From positions 41,302,712 to 41,366,711 of the forward strand of contig NC_077224.1 of the NCBI RefSeq assembly GCF_024763615.1: a DNA stretch of 64,000 nucleotides. The letters are read 5' to 3'. Made by a program: the position numbers and the translations under genes. Each line of letters starts with the position of its first letter. The first letter of the stretch is position 1. Below the pieces are notes generated by a model that did no database searches, was not told where the DNA came from, and saw only the letters and a program-made list of their open reading frames with translations. Origin of the DNA: Phlebotomus papatasi. Its lineage: Eukaryota; Arthropoda; Insecta; Diptera; Psychodidae. This document shows, piece after piece, positions 1 through 11,598 of the stretch.

Positions 1-460
1 ATTCAGTCATGTAAGTTTAAAGTTGTTCAAGACATAAAGAATAATTACCTTTGTAATTTAAAATATAACGGTTGCAAAATAAAAAAGACACGCCCTTTCA
101 GCCACTGAAGGAGGTCCACAACGGGACCGAAAGCTCTGGGCAAGACTTAAAAACTGTTTTTCCCTCTTATGGTGACACCTTTTCACTGGCAATCACCGGA
201 GAAGTCCCTGATTGAATCATTGGGCCAGTCTAATCCACAAAGAAAAAATATAGTTATAATGTTGCACCTTTCTATGCTTAAAAGCTCGAATTAAACTTTT
301 CCTTATCTGAAAAAAAGATATCAAGGAGATATGCTGATGTTTTTAGTCTGCGCGACCCACGTAACCACTTAAATTAAATTAAAAAAAAATGGTGTTCTAA
401 AATATTATTATAATTTTAAAATAATAAAAAAAAGAAATTAATAGAAAAACGTATGTTATA

Positions 461-698
461 AGGTAAAGTATCCTCTAGTCGGCCGGTTTCTCAACTCGGC
501 CGGTTGAATTATTTAATCAATTTATTAACGTTTTATAGTCAACTTCTATGAAATTTTCACTGATTTACGTTATATATAATATAATACACCTTATAATGTT
601 AAATCGGTAAGACCATATTATAACAAATCTAAGTAAATTGAATAAATAGTCGCACTGGCCGAGTTGAGAAACCGGCCGACTAGAGGGTACTTTACCTT
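461..698. mobile_element. Foldback MITE, family A, copy 1
   Basis: The left end begins AAGGTAAAGTATCCTCTAG and the right end is its reverse complement, ending in GTACTTTACCTT. Both arms carry a GGCCGG-containing core. Two further copies lie at 21526-22713 and 37601-37832, where the core reads GACCGG instead. No open reading frame is present, so this would be a non-autonomous element. Confidence 0.8.
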
Positions 699-2146
699 AT
701 AGTGTTTTTAAATGAAATGGACATAATTATCATTTTTCCATGATCCATTTGTTCCATATCTTGCACACTTATCAGTTATGGGATCCTTGACGCAATTATC
801 AACATATCCTGAAACTACCTTGACTCATGAATGAGCCAAATAATAAGGCTGTGGTGTTTGTCGGCTATTCTTTTTCTCATATAAATTTTGTCCGTTTATT
901 TCTTACAAATTTTATCTCTTGAGGAAAAATAATTAATGATTAATGGATGTTTTTCGTGGTGAACAAATTACATCGAGCTGCTTCTTGATTCTTTTTGCCT
1001 TAACCACCGACACATCTATTTCACCTCCAGATCAATTTTCCAGCCAGAGTCAAAAAAGGAAGAAAAGGCAGAAGATGCTGGTAGTTGAAAAAAAATCCCT
1101 GATCTATTTCGTCGTCAAATCATCAAATCGGAAGATCATTATCAAAACAAAACATGAGGAATTTTACAGAGTCATACTCTCGCGGAGCAATAGATAGAAA
1201 AAAAAATTGTTAGGTTGTGGGGAGATTGAGAGAAAATTTTTCAATAGAATCCAATGCGAGATCCATCGTTAAAGCCGGTGAATGAAATTCCAATCTAAAT
1301 TTGAAAGAAAAGGAGATTGAAAAAAAAAGTCTGGGCAAGATGGGTACAATGAAGCCGCATTGGCAATATCAATGATGATGCCCACACAGAGGCATCATCA
1401 ACACCTCAAGCCATCATCTTTCGATCGCAATGGACCTGAATGTGAGATGCTGGATAAAAGAGCGACGAGTGTGTGTGTACATTTATAAATAATAATAAAA
1501 TCGACAACCGAAAAAATCAAATCAAAATGCCTCCACGGCTAATTTCCAATCAGCTACTGTGCGCGGCTTCGATTGGATTCACAACACCACGTTTTCACTG
1601 CAAGGTGATAATTCATATTCTCGTCATTATGGTCGCTGGCCCCACACTCTGCCCCCATGCCCGTTCCAAAGAAGACGCGAATAGCAGCCCCACAACGACG
1701 ATCACGATCATCTGCCTGATGATACTTGGGAGACTCAAGTCGCGCTATTTCATCTCGAAAATCTCACCATAACAATACCTCCAGCACTATTCACTTTCCT
1801 TCCTCCCCATGTGCGACTCCGCAATGATTTGTACATTAAAAAGCCCAACAATAATAATAATTACGTATGGAGGTAGAAAAAAATAAAGATTCTCACTCAT
1901 ATATTCTGTCTGTGTCATCATCTGCGGTGGGCTAACATTCTTCAGGCTATTTAGAGTGATCCTCATAAGTGTGGTGACCAGAAAAATACCACAAAAAGCG
2001 TTTCCTATGACAATTCCTCAAACCAAAAGTATCAGCTTCTGTCTGGGATTTCTCGAGATATAACTGAAGCAGTATGTTTAGTGTATCTTTCCAGCGACAA
2101 CACCAGCATTAACCTAGAACGATTTTATAAGGTTTTGCTCCAACTC
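699..2146. other. Intergenic, no supported gene
   Basis: No gene is supported here. Two short plus-strand open frames (943-1197 and 1473-1772) lack a recognisable domain and lack flanking splice signals. The part from about 1300 to 1800 is less AT-rich than its surroundings and contains no repeat I recognise, so it could be regulatory DNA. That is inference only. Confidence 0.5.
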
Positions 2147-2825
2147 TAGGGGAAAGTGCCCATGCTTCGTACGATGTCAAGCTTCGTAATGACTAAATAT
2201 TTCATATGTTTCTCAAATGAATGTAACTCATTGTTACTACACTGAGAAAAAAAAGAGGGTGCGATTAACTTTTTTTCCTCATAACTTTAACACTTTTTAG
2301 GTGTAAAAATATATCAACAGTTTTTAATGTTAATTTTACACCTTTTTAAGGATAAAATTACCATGGAAAGGGTAACTTTAACCCCCAATACACCTAAAAA
2401 GGGTAATATTTACATAGATTTTGGATCAATACTGCAGGGTAAAATTAACATTTCCGGAATGTTATTTTAACTTTTTCGGATTTCTCTCAGTGTATGGTAC
2501 CTACGCCACAAAGCTATATCCTCTAATTCCAGGGAAATAATTATAAACAACCAATATTCTTTTAATTATTTATTCACTCTTGTTCTTCTTGCTGTCACAT
2601 TCATAAACTTCTCAAATGTTAATAATCTAAATATAAACCTGTCAAGGTGAAACAGGACTCATATTTTAAAAACTAGGGAAAAGTACCCAATTTTATCTGC
2701 TCGAACTCCAAGAGAGAGCAGTTTTCACAATCCAAACTTTTTAAAATATATTGCGAAGTCACATTTATTTAGAAACAGAAAAAATTAGTCATTACGAAGC
2801 TTGGGATCTTACGAAGTATGGGAAC
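2147..2825. mobile_element. Foldback MITE, family E (TAGGGGAAAGTG), interrupted copy
   Basis: The left arm starts TAGGGGAAAGTGCCCATGCT and contains GCTTCGTAATGACTAAAT. The matching right arm, ATTAGTCATTACGAAGCTT, appears near 2788-2806. The element is split by a family C element at 2240-2492 and has further unassigned sequence between its arms. The outer right end is degraded. Intact relatives are at 10103-10319, 30004-30222 and 59444-59664. Confidence 0.7.
2240..2492. mobile_element. MITE, family C (CACTGAGA termini), copy 1
   Basis: A 253 bp element with CACTGAGAAA at the left and TTTCTCTCAGTG at the right, flanked on both sides by TA. The TA flank fits insertion by a Tc1/mariner-type transposase. 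A second copy of the same length lies at 7966-8218 and an inverted, shorter one at 62392-62615. It interrupts a family E element, so it is the younger of the two. Confidence 0.85.
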
Positions 2826-2847
2826 AAAATTTCGGTATCTTCAAACA

Positions 2848-3266
2848 TAGGGCAACTGTACCAAATTTCGGCCAACTCAAAATTTCGGACATCTCTCTTT
2901 TCCTTAAATTTCCCTGATTTTTTAGTTTTGCATATTCTAGCAGACATCATACAATCCAAAACAAAGAATGTAACTTCACCGAACGAGATGACGTGAAAAC
3001 ACTTTGGAAGAATTCCGGAAAGACAAAGAACTCTGAGAATCAAAGTGGCCGAAATATTACCCAAAGTTATGTTTATATTTTTATTCAGTTTAACATGTAT
3101 TAAGAATGATTTTATAGAATACAAAGTTTATAAACTGCCTACGGAGTTCTTAACAACATTCCTTAAAAAAAGTAACAAAAAATCAATTCGTATTAAAAAT
3201 ATTACATATTATAATTAAGACTTTGGCGCTTGCATGCAACTATGCCGAAATTTGGTACATTTACCC
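2848..3266. mobile_element. Foldback element with GGCAACTGTACCAAATTTC arms
   Basis: The left arm reads AGGGCAACTGTACCAAATTT and the right arm near 3242-3266 is the imperfect reverse complement (GCCGAAATTTGGTACATTTA). The interior is AT-rich and has no convincing protein. Similar arm sequence (CGGACACTTTTAG and GTGTCCGAAATTG) recurs at about 20016 and 20849, suggesting a related element there. Confidence 0.6.
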
Positions 3267-3441
3267 TAAACTGAAGCATTACATTTTTGACACAGCATTA
3301 ATACACCTCCTTAAACGTCCAAGGCATTCGAGCAAGAAGTATGAAAACTAAAAAATAGCTGAAAGTTTGAACCCATTTTAAAAATATTTCACTTACAAAA
3401 AATATTGATCTTAACCAACTGATTTTCAAAATTTATACATA

Positions 3442-3682
3442 ATGGCTCTGGCACACTTTTAAGACCAGAAAAATTTCTTTTTCCTTCTCACACGCTTTGC
3501 ATATGTCTATTTCATTCTTCACTCTTCTTATTCTTTTGAACATCAAACTAAATTCAATTTAGCACAACCGAATTTGGAGTGCGAAAGAATGAAATAGAGA
3601 TGCGCAAAACATATGAGAAAGAAACAGATTCGAATTTCGACTACAGGAAATTTTTCTGATCAAAAAGGTGTACCGGAGCTAA
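3442..3682. mobile_element. Foldback MITE, family R, copy 1
   Basis: The left end is ATGGCTCTGGCACACTTTTA and the right end contains AAAAGGTGTACCGGAGCT, its imperfect reverse complement. Internal arms also pair (TTTGCATATGTCTATTTCAT against ATGAAATAGAGATGCGCAAA). A second copy with the same layout lies at 29345-29602 in an intron of the dehydrogenase gene. Confidence 0.7.
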
Positions 3683-5320
3683 AAATGAATGTTTTCATGT
3701 TTCATTTAAAATTTTTCAAGGATATTTCCTTTCAAATATTCTTTAGCCAAATATGACACCTCGGTGTAAAATGTGTTGTTAGAAGCCATATTCAGCTCAC
3801 TTAGGTCCAGTTCGCCTTTTCTGACTGTTTTTACAACAACATGAGACATTCTTCAGCAACATTAAAATAGAGCCTTTAGAGAGAAATATTTACCTTGGCA
3901 CTGAACAATGAGCTAAAAAATTAAATTTGATCAGTAAGAAATCAAATTTAATTAGTACCCACTAAATGATTGAAGCAGATTGGTAAGTATTTTGAAAAAA
4001 AAATATAAGTAAAAACGAAAAATGCTAAGTAAATTAGCAAATTTGAAAAATATATTTAAAATTATTGGTAAAGGGAACATTAGGAAGATATGAACCATTT
4101 TCAAATTTTACTTACTATAAATATTATTTTCATACCAAAATTTAATTTTTGACTTACTAAATTTTCCATTTACTTACCAAACATGTTTTACCCATATTAA
4201 ATATAGAACTTTATAAACCAAAATTTAATATTTTACTGAATCAATTTCATATACGAATTACAAATCAGATTTGAAAGTCATTTTTCGAAAAAAAAATAAC
4301 AGAATTAAAACCAATGAGTTTGTTGGGTTTAGGATAAATAAAAATTATTTTAAAAATATCTGAAATTCATTTGTATATTGTGAAGATGTAGACGAATTAA
4401 TCTGATATGCTATAGAATGCAATTGAAGACAAAAATAGGACAATTTTTAAGAAAAATCTTCTTTTATTTGAATTTTTAGAATGTAAGAATGTGTATCAAT
4501 TGCATTGTTTGTTACTTCCAAAAATTAAAACACTAATTTGACAATGGTTCTATTATCAAAATTTAATTATGTTTATTCTTAATACAGAAAGAGAAAATTT
4601 TGTTATTACTTCTCATTAATTGTTTCTGATAATTTTTAGATGCAAATGAAAGTCTTTTGGAAAAATAAATCTCACCTAAAAATTATGTGATTCAATAATT
4701 GTTTTTATGGATCCTACATACTATTCTGTAGGCATTAAAACTTGTGTGTTTAGTATATCCCTTTATTGTTATTATCTTAAAATATAAAATTTTAAAAATT
4801 ATTCTGTAATTGTTATAATTAAAGTTATTATCTACCCACGATTTGTATGAGATTTATGCTTATTCGAGAAAAACAATAGAGATTTCAAAATGAGTTTTTA
4901 GCGTTCTTTCAAAATAAATATTGAACACATCAAACATGAAACTGCCCTTCACAAATTTTCGAATCTTAAACAAGAATTTTCATTTTCGTGAAATTAATAA
5001 AGAAAACAAAAATTGTTTATAACCAAAACTCTTATACTTTCGTTTTTATTCAGCTTTATAAAATCAACTACATAGCTCAAACTATACGAATTACAAACCT
5101 AATAAATCTATCCCTTTCAAAGAATTTCTAAAAAAAATTATGGAAGGAAAAATTGCTCCATTCCAAAATCTATTTCCCAGTCCCATGTAAAAACTATTAC
5201 AAACTTCTTAATATACCACGCAAGAATTAAAATAACTGTCTTATAAAACCAAGACCTTTACAAATCTTTTAATGCACTTTTAATAAGCTTATAATGAGAT
5301 TTTTTGCTTATAGAAATTCT
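3683..5320. other. AT-rich intergenic, nothing recognised
   Basis: Very AT-rich sequence with long A and T runs and no open frame of note on either strand. I see no repeat termini, RNA gene or coding signal in it. Confidence 0.5.
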
Positions 5321-6036
5321 TAAGGGGTTACATGGGTCTCAGGTCAAAAAAAATATTTTTTTTTTATTTTATAGTATAATATTTGAAAAATATTTTCTGA
5401 AAATTTCAAGTCAATCGGAGTAAAACTCTCGGAGGTAGAGCAGTTTTAGTTATGCATTCCGCCCGCGTGTGCATATTGTTGTAAAACTTCAAACGCGTTT
5501 TTCTCAAAACACCGTTTTACAATGCGATAGTCAAGATTACTCAGAGTCTACTGAACCGATCTTTTTGAAATTTTGTATACTTGTTTTGAGAAGTATTATC
5601 TAGTCTTTGAACCAAGGATTTGCACTTCCTGTAATCAGAACCATTTTTACAATACAAAATGCGTTGAAAAATAGGGTAAAATTGATACTTTTTTAGAAAA
5701 ACTTTTGCCAAAAATCCAAATTTTGTTTTTTTTGAAAAATCCTTCGTTCATCCAGGGGTCCAACTAATCCTCTAGCAGAGTATATTTAGTTTTTTTGATT
5801 TTAGATGAACCTACTGGGAGAAATCCTGCCTACCGCAAGGTCTGTTTTTTGAGAAAGGGTTCCAAAAATCAGCTACCAACGGTCGAATTTTCAAAATTTT
5901 TCATTTTTTTTTAAATTTTGTTCTAAAGTTACTCTTTCATATCCCAAAAGTTGGATTTTCTAAAATATTTTCTACACAAGAAATTTTTATCAGAAAAAGG
6001 CCTATGTTTTGACCTGAGAGACCCATGTAACCCCTA
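5321..6036. mobile_element. Inverted-repeat element, TAAGGGGTTACATGGGTCTC termini
   Basis: The left end reads TAAGGGGTTACATGGGTCTC followed by AGGTCAAAA. The right end is its complement, TTTTGACCTGAGAGACCCAT followed by GTAACCCCT. The span is about 716 bp with no long open frame. A diverged relative spans about 41577-42291, and a lone end (GCGCGACCCACGTAACCAC) sits near 351-370. Confidence 0.75.
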
Positions 6037-6334
6037 AAGCCCTTTTAAGGATGCGCCACTTTAGTAGTCAAGGAGATGTCCTAGAATAAATGTCCTAGGC
6101 TCACTTACGACTTAATCTGAGAGACAGCTTAGTAGGATTCTGATCGAAATGTAATTTAATCATTATTTTGATTACATTACGCTAAGTTATCTCTCGGCTT
6201 AAGCCGAAAGTTTGTCCGGCACATAAGAGCGCTATAAGAAAATAATAAGAATTTTCGATATAAAATACCTTACTTTGAAAATTGTGCAAGACAATTTTGA
6301 GAAAAAAAATGTTCTTGGACAGCTGAATTTCCAC

Positions 6335-6497
6335 TTATTCGAGGTAAACATATAGCTGGGATTCTAAATGAATGAGATCCCAGTTAATATCCAGAAGCTC
6401 CAAAGTCTCGTCCTTATAAACAGCAAAATCGTGATAAATGACGGTTAAGCGATGTGGGAAGATGAATGTGGTCAAAACCACAAAAAAAACCCATAGA
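6335..6497 (-). CDS. Candidate terminal exon of an unrecognised membrane protein
   Basis: On the minus strand a plausible acceptor (gatccaag) opens a frame of 53 codons ending in TAA. It starts with a strongly hydrophobic stretch (LWVFFVVLTTFIF), as expected of a membrane helix, followed by a polar tail rich in D, E, L and Y (KDETLELLDINWDL). I do not recognise the family. The preceding exon would have to end with two bases of a split codon. A possible one ends near 6619 (GTGTGA donor) and adds another hydrophobic stretch (NSIICVFTPLDHF), but that donor is weak. Treat as an unproven coding candidate that could be chance in AT-rich DNA. Confidence 0.3.
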
Positions 6498-6699
6498 CTT
6501 GGATCACAAAAGTGGTGTTATTTAATTAACTACGACACCACTTGTTCTTCTGGAAGTTAAAAGACCAAACCGCAACTTTTCCATTAACCCCTTTTGTTGC
6601 TTCTGCCCAGTATCCAAAATTCACACTTCGAAAAATGGTCCAAAGGCGTGAACACACATATAATTGAGTTGAGATTCTTCTGGACAAATCCATCCCTTT

Positions 6700-7394
6700 T
6701 TTCTGCATCGTCATATATTTGTAATTAAGAGTCTTTTCTTTCTCTTTCGGGGGTCCTTCTTGTGAAATTCCCAGTGTTTCGAAAACAGATCGATCTCAAT
6801 GAGACAGTCAGGATGCATCATGGTCATTTGACTGCGTGAAAGCCCAGTGAGAATGCAATCCTAGAAGGAGGGCTGAAGAAAAAAAAGTGATTTACCATCC
6901 CAATAATGGTGTCCAGAACCATGCAGGATGAAATGAGAAGAGATATGGCCTGTAAAACGATAAAATTTTCGAGAAGCACTGAAAAGGAGCAAAAAAGGAG
7001 GAAATTCTTGAAACGTTATTACTTTATAATCTTGTCAATTTGACGGTCATGGAGAGCCAGAAGGTATGTCCGAAATTCTAAAAGAAGCTTACATGATCTC
7101 CTAGAGAGCCAACACACCGAGGGTGTCCCCTTGACAATCTGCTAATGTGTAACTGATACGGCCAATTAAAGGGGCTCCCAACTACCCGCAGTGCCATAAG
7201 ACGGGTAATTTTGGGAAAATATTTTGGAAATATTTTTCCTCCTGTCCCAGTGGCTGAATTCCTTCTTCATTCAACACCTTGTATCCTGATGGGCCTTCAA
7301 GGTTTACAAAAATGGACATCTTGGACGTCTGATAGTCAAGGTTGTTGCAATTTCTTGCCATCGTGTGTGATTCTTTAACATGAAAACAAAACAT
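6700..7394 (-). other. Coding-like island, gene structure unresolved
   Basis: This stretch is noticeably less AT-rich than its flanks and carries several open minus-strand frames bounded by usable splice signals: one ending in a GTAAGC donor near 7092, and one opening at an acceptor near 6950 and closing at GTAAAT near 6895. One reading of the second contains a hydrophobic helix (AISLLISSCMVLDTIIG). However, all three frames are open in places, some implied introns would be shorter than 50 bases, and plus-strand readings are also partly open. It may be one gene together with the exon at 6335-6497. No family recognised. Confidence 0.25.
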
Positions 7395-7965
7395 ACCAGT
7401 TGCACTATATTGAAATCACGAGGAAAAGATGTTCATGAAATTCCAATTTTTAATGCTCAGCAGGTCAACATATTTATACTTGACTATTTTTGGTGGATTC
7501 TTTATAGGGAATTCACAGCTTGTGGAAGTTAAGAAACCAATGAATTGTCTTAGGACATTTTTTCCTTAAGAAAACGAAATTTAAATCATATGCAAATTAG
7601 AAATAAATATGCGCAGATTATAGATCATAATTCATTCTAATGGAGTCTTCTAGTGTCTTCCAATTAGAAACTTTGTGTAATAACTCTTTATCAAAATTTG
7701 ATTAAAAAAAATGTAAGATTTATTCATATCCTCTATCAAGTATTAAGGGAACTTGTAGTCAAATTTTAAAAATATTGAATGAATATGAGATTATTACCTA
7801 TTACCTATCCGACCTACCTGTAGTAAAAATTTTTGACTAAAGAAATTATATTAATATCTGAGCTCAATTTAATAAGAAAATATACTATTATATACTATTA
7901 TTTCATTCTTGTTTTTAGCTTCTTAAACTCTTATCCTTCAGTAGACAGTAGACACCAATACCCTA

Positions 7966-8218
7966 CACTGAGAAGAAAAAGAGGGTGCGATTAACTTTTT
8001 TCCTCATAACTTTAACTCTTTTTAGGTGTAAAAATATATCAACATTTTTTAATATTGATTTTACACCTTTTTAAGGGTAAAATTAACATGAAAAAGGATA
8101 ACTTTAGCCCCCAATACACCTAAAAAGGGTAATATTTACACCGATTTCGGATTAATACTGCAGGGTAAAATTAACATTTCCGGAATGTTATTTTAACTTT
8201 TTCGGATTTCTCTCAGTG
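7966..8218. mobile_element. MITE, family C (CACTGAGA termini), copy 2
   Basis: 253 bp, same termini and near-identical interior as the copy at 2240-2492, again flanked by TA (7964-7965 and 8219-8220). The equal length and close match of the two copies suggest fairly recent spread. Confidence 0.85.
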
Positions 8219-8410
8219 TAATTTCACTGAATTCAATGGATGAAAATTTGTTCAATTTAAAATTAAAATTTGTAAATATTTCACAGATGACACATTAGAT
8301 TGGCTATCTCACTTTTCTAAAAACCTCAATAAGACCATTTAACATCATTTTTGTGATAGCATTTATTTACTGTTCTGTCAAGTGAGATTTCCTACTGCAC
8401 CTCTTATAAC

Positions 8411-8920
8411 CAGAAAAAAATATTTTGTAAAAATGTTTGTAAATGTTTATGAATTCCTATGGAGGAGTTACGAAATGCTCGTGAATCGTATAACCCACAA
8501 ACATGTTCGTAAAAATTTCGTACTTTTTCACAAACATTGTTCGTAACATGATCACTTGACGAGCATCTTTTGTACTTTTACAAACATTTGTTCGTAAATG
8601 TTCGTAAACATACAAAAAATGTTCGTAAAATTTTCTCATTTATTCGTAAATGTTTGTTTTCCTGTAGAACATTTTACGAACATTTACGAACAAATGACAA
8701 AATTGTACGAACATTTTTTGTGTGTTTACGAACATTTACGAACAAATGTTTGTAAAAGTACAAAAAATGTTCGTCAAATGATCATATTACGAACAATGTT
8801 TGTAACAAAGTACAAATTTTTACGAACATGTTTGTGGGTTATACGATTCACGAGCATTTCGTAACTCCCCAATAGGAATTCACAAACATTTACAAACATT
8901 TTAAAAAATTTTTTTTTCTG
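8411..8920. mobile_element. Large palindromic element, family D, copy 1
   Basis: About 510 bp that is almost entirely self-complementary. It starts CAGAAAAAAATATTTTGTAA and ends with the complement. The arms are built from many repeats of a TTCGTAAATGTTTG-like unit and a shared segment containing ACGAAATGCTCGTGAATCG. Overlapping open frames on both strands (for example 8457-8639 and 8598-8864) are by-products of the repeat. A more diverged copy lies at about 21010-21421. Confidence 0.8.
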
Positions 8921-10102
8921 TGTAGGGGGAGGTAAGGTTACATTACGATGGGGCTACAAAGAAAACGCTATTTTCTCCATAGAGGGAAAGGGGCACCTTT
9001 GAATTGGGGTACCTTTGAAAATGGGCTTTTTTGTTTTTTAGAAGGAATTAAGGTTTATGATTATTTAATTTAGCTTCACAAATATTTTGTGGAGCTAAAT
9101 AATATCACGATAAGATCTAATTCCATCTAAAAAATAAAAAAAGCCAAATTTTAAAACTGCCGCAATTCGAATCCTGACCAGTTCCCTTAGGCTTTAACAT
9201 AATCTAATTTACATAGACAAAACAAAGGTGAATTTAAATTAAATTATCGCTGTGCCGCTTAGCGTTTTTAATACAATACGGGCTTCAGATCAAAGGCTTA
9301 TCTATCTGGCTTAACTCCTCTAATTCCTCATCAAGCATGATTTTTTAGGAAATTGTTGTTTAGGATTGAATATTAAGGGCAAATGATTCATTAGATTTTG
9401 AAAAATTAATAAAATTGCTTGTTATTAAGATTTTTGAGACCTTCGGGAACTGGTCTAAACCTCCAGTCTCAAGCCGGCATAATCTCACCTCACATGCCCC
9501 TTGAATAGGATTTTGTAACTCTACGACATTTATATGTTCACAATTTTATAATATTGCTTGTACATTCTTAAAATGGTGAAAATATCTAAAATCCTTTTTT
9601 AAAAAATAAAAGTCCTAATTCGAATTTTAATTTATACAAAAAATGTATTGAAAGAAAAATCCTTAAAATAAGTTAAGAAACATTAATAAAAAAAATTCAG
9701 CCTTATTAAAAAAAATTATTATTTTAATATAGAAGTTTCGTTAAATTAATAAAAAAAAAGTAAAATTGCTTTTATAATGATATTCTTTTTAATGAATCAG
9801 TTTTACTACTACTCCAGGACACCCGAAACAATTATTAACTAAGTTTAGAACCTAAACGAAACCATGAATTAAGTGATCGATAAAAGAACACCTTCGATTC
9901 AAAAGTATTAGATATTTTTTTGAAAAACATTAAAAAGACTGTGAAAAACTACTTCAACATATTGAACATTAAATACTATCTTCGCACATAATATCCAAAA
10001 TTTAAAACAAATATTGTTTAAAAAATAGTCATGTGCAAATGAATATTATATTTTGCTGAAGCGTCTCCAAGTCAAGAATGTTTGGTCCATGCATTACGAT
10101 GT
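8921..10102. other. Intergenic, degraded repeat ends only
   Basis: Begins with TAGGGGGAGGTAAGG, which resembles the outer ends of families F and H. A complementary end (CATGCCCCTTG) near 9493 is weak. Otherwise AT-rich with no supported gene. Confidence 0.45.
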
Positions 10103-10319
10103 AGGGGAAAGTGGCCTGCCTTTGAATGCGGCAGCCTTTGAATACTTCAATTTTTCTATTATTTCCCAAAGCTAAAATTCCATTTTGTTAATCGGAGATA
10201 AGAGAAAATAGTTAATAGTATTAACTATAGTTCACAAAATAGAATTTGTGCTTTGAGAAATAAGAGAAAAATTGAAACATTCAAAGGCTGCCGCATTCAA
10301 AGGCAGACCACTTTCCCCT
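10103..10319. mobile_element. Foldback MITE, family E, intact copy
   Basis: Starts TAGGGGAAAGTGGCCTGCCT and ends ACCACTTTCCCCT. The two arms pair along their length, including TTTGAATGCGGCAGCCTTTG against CAAAGGCTGCCGCATTCAAA. The arms share only the outermost 12 bases or so with other family E members, which is unusual. Confidence 0.8.
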
Positions 10320-11564
10320 GTTCATACTCGAGTTTTAATTTCCCTAATTAATTAGTATATAATTTTTTAATAAAATCTCCTGCCTTGGAGTCATAAAATT
10401 AAAACTTTAAGCTCTCTTAAAATCGTATAGTACACTGCATTGTTTGTAGTTTTAGAATTAAAATTATTTCAGATCAATCGCTTAATCTGAGGAAAATTAA
10501 GAAAAAATCAAACTCCAAATTAAACATCATGTATCAAGTCAAGATTTAAAATATTTTTAATTAGTTGCCTTTGTATATTGTATTGTGTACAAACTTTGTA
10601 ATAACAATACAAAGTAATTCTAAAAACACATGCCGTACTATAAGTTTTGCTCTAAGAATTGAAATAAAATAAAACCTTATTTAATGAAACAGAAATAAAT
10701 AAAAAACCATTCAAGTGACTCATTTTAGAATCACACCTTCTTTATGACCTTCAAACCTTTATCAATGGTTTTTTGATTAACCATGAGGGAAAAACATTCA
10801 ATTGAGACAATTTCCTTGGACAATTTTCAGAGAATTCAATTAGGTTCTTCAAAGTGTCTTTTTTCAACCTTCCACCTCTCCTTCAAAGCATATAGCCAGT
10901 TGAGACCCTCTCTCTGAGACCAATTACCCATCTCTGCTGAATGAGTTAAACAAATAGTGGAATAATGAAATTATTGAGCATGCACAGATTCTTTGTTGTG
11001 GGGCATTTGTTACATGAAACGATAACCATTCATCATCGTGTGAACTTACACTGAAAGAAATGTATCGCATAAGGTGAAAATGTTGGAGCCCGAAAGACTC
11101 TTTGCCCCTTCAATTGGTGGTTATAATGTGTCCCGCACAGGAGGGAGAATTCGTCATAATTTGCCCTAGTGCTCAACATAGTTCTTCCGTGGACATAACT
11201 GGAAGAGCGAACGTGCGCGAGGTAGGGTAAAGCATAAGCGGGTCTATATTTCGAGAGAGGCGTATCGAGTAACGAGTCTCTGGAAATACTATAAGCAAAA
11301 TAACCCAGAGAAGGCGGATCCTGTTTGACTCAACAGCACAAACCAGTGAAGCCCCCAGAGCACCAAGAGACCACATTGAGTCGGAACCTATAATCTCATG
11401 CTTACACGATCCGACGAATGGGCGTTCAAAGGCAGTTTGCTGGTGAACTCCGTGCCGCTTTGGTGGTTTTGCCTTCTCGCTCCGTCGTGCAGATGAAGGC
11501 CCACGGAGGAATACAACCCGAAGTGGCATCATAAGATCGTCAACACTGCACCCAGTTGTGAGGA
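10320..11564. other. Upstream region of paired
   Basis: No gene is supported. The part from about 10320 to 10700 is AT-rich. From about 11080 to 11560 the base composition rises towards the paired promoter, as expected for proximal regulatory DNA. A 119-codon minus-strand frame (11173-11532) runs through this proximal region but shows no domain. Confidence 0.5.
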
Positions 11565-11598
11565 TCAGTTACCAAAGTGCCTTTATCCCGGACGGTCG
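11565..11598 (+). promoter_or_regulatory. Inr + DPE core promoter of paired
   Basis: The sequence TCAGTT at 11565-11570 matches the insect initiator consensus TCAKTY exactly, placing the start site at 11567. At exactly +28 to +32 (11594-11598) lies GGTCG, an exact match to the downstream promoter element RGWYV. No TATA box is seen about 30 bases upstream, as usual for DPE promoters. It lies 368 bases upstream of the paired start codon with nothing else between, so it is very likely the paired promoter. Confidence 0.75.

Noticed and set aside
8570..8864. Two overlapping plus-strand frames rich in F, V, N and T
   Set aside because: They are produced by the repeat unit of the family D palindrome and appear on both strands.
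8411..8920. CRISPR-like array of short repeats
   Set aside because: Repeats are inverted and without unique spacers, in an intron-bearing animal genome.
11173..11532. 119-codon minus-strand open frame upstream of paired
   Set aside because: It covers the proximal promoter region of paired, has no recognisable domain and no splice or promoter context of its own.
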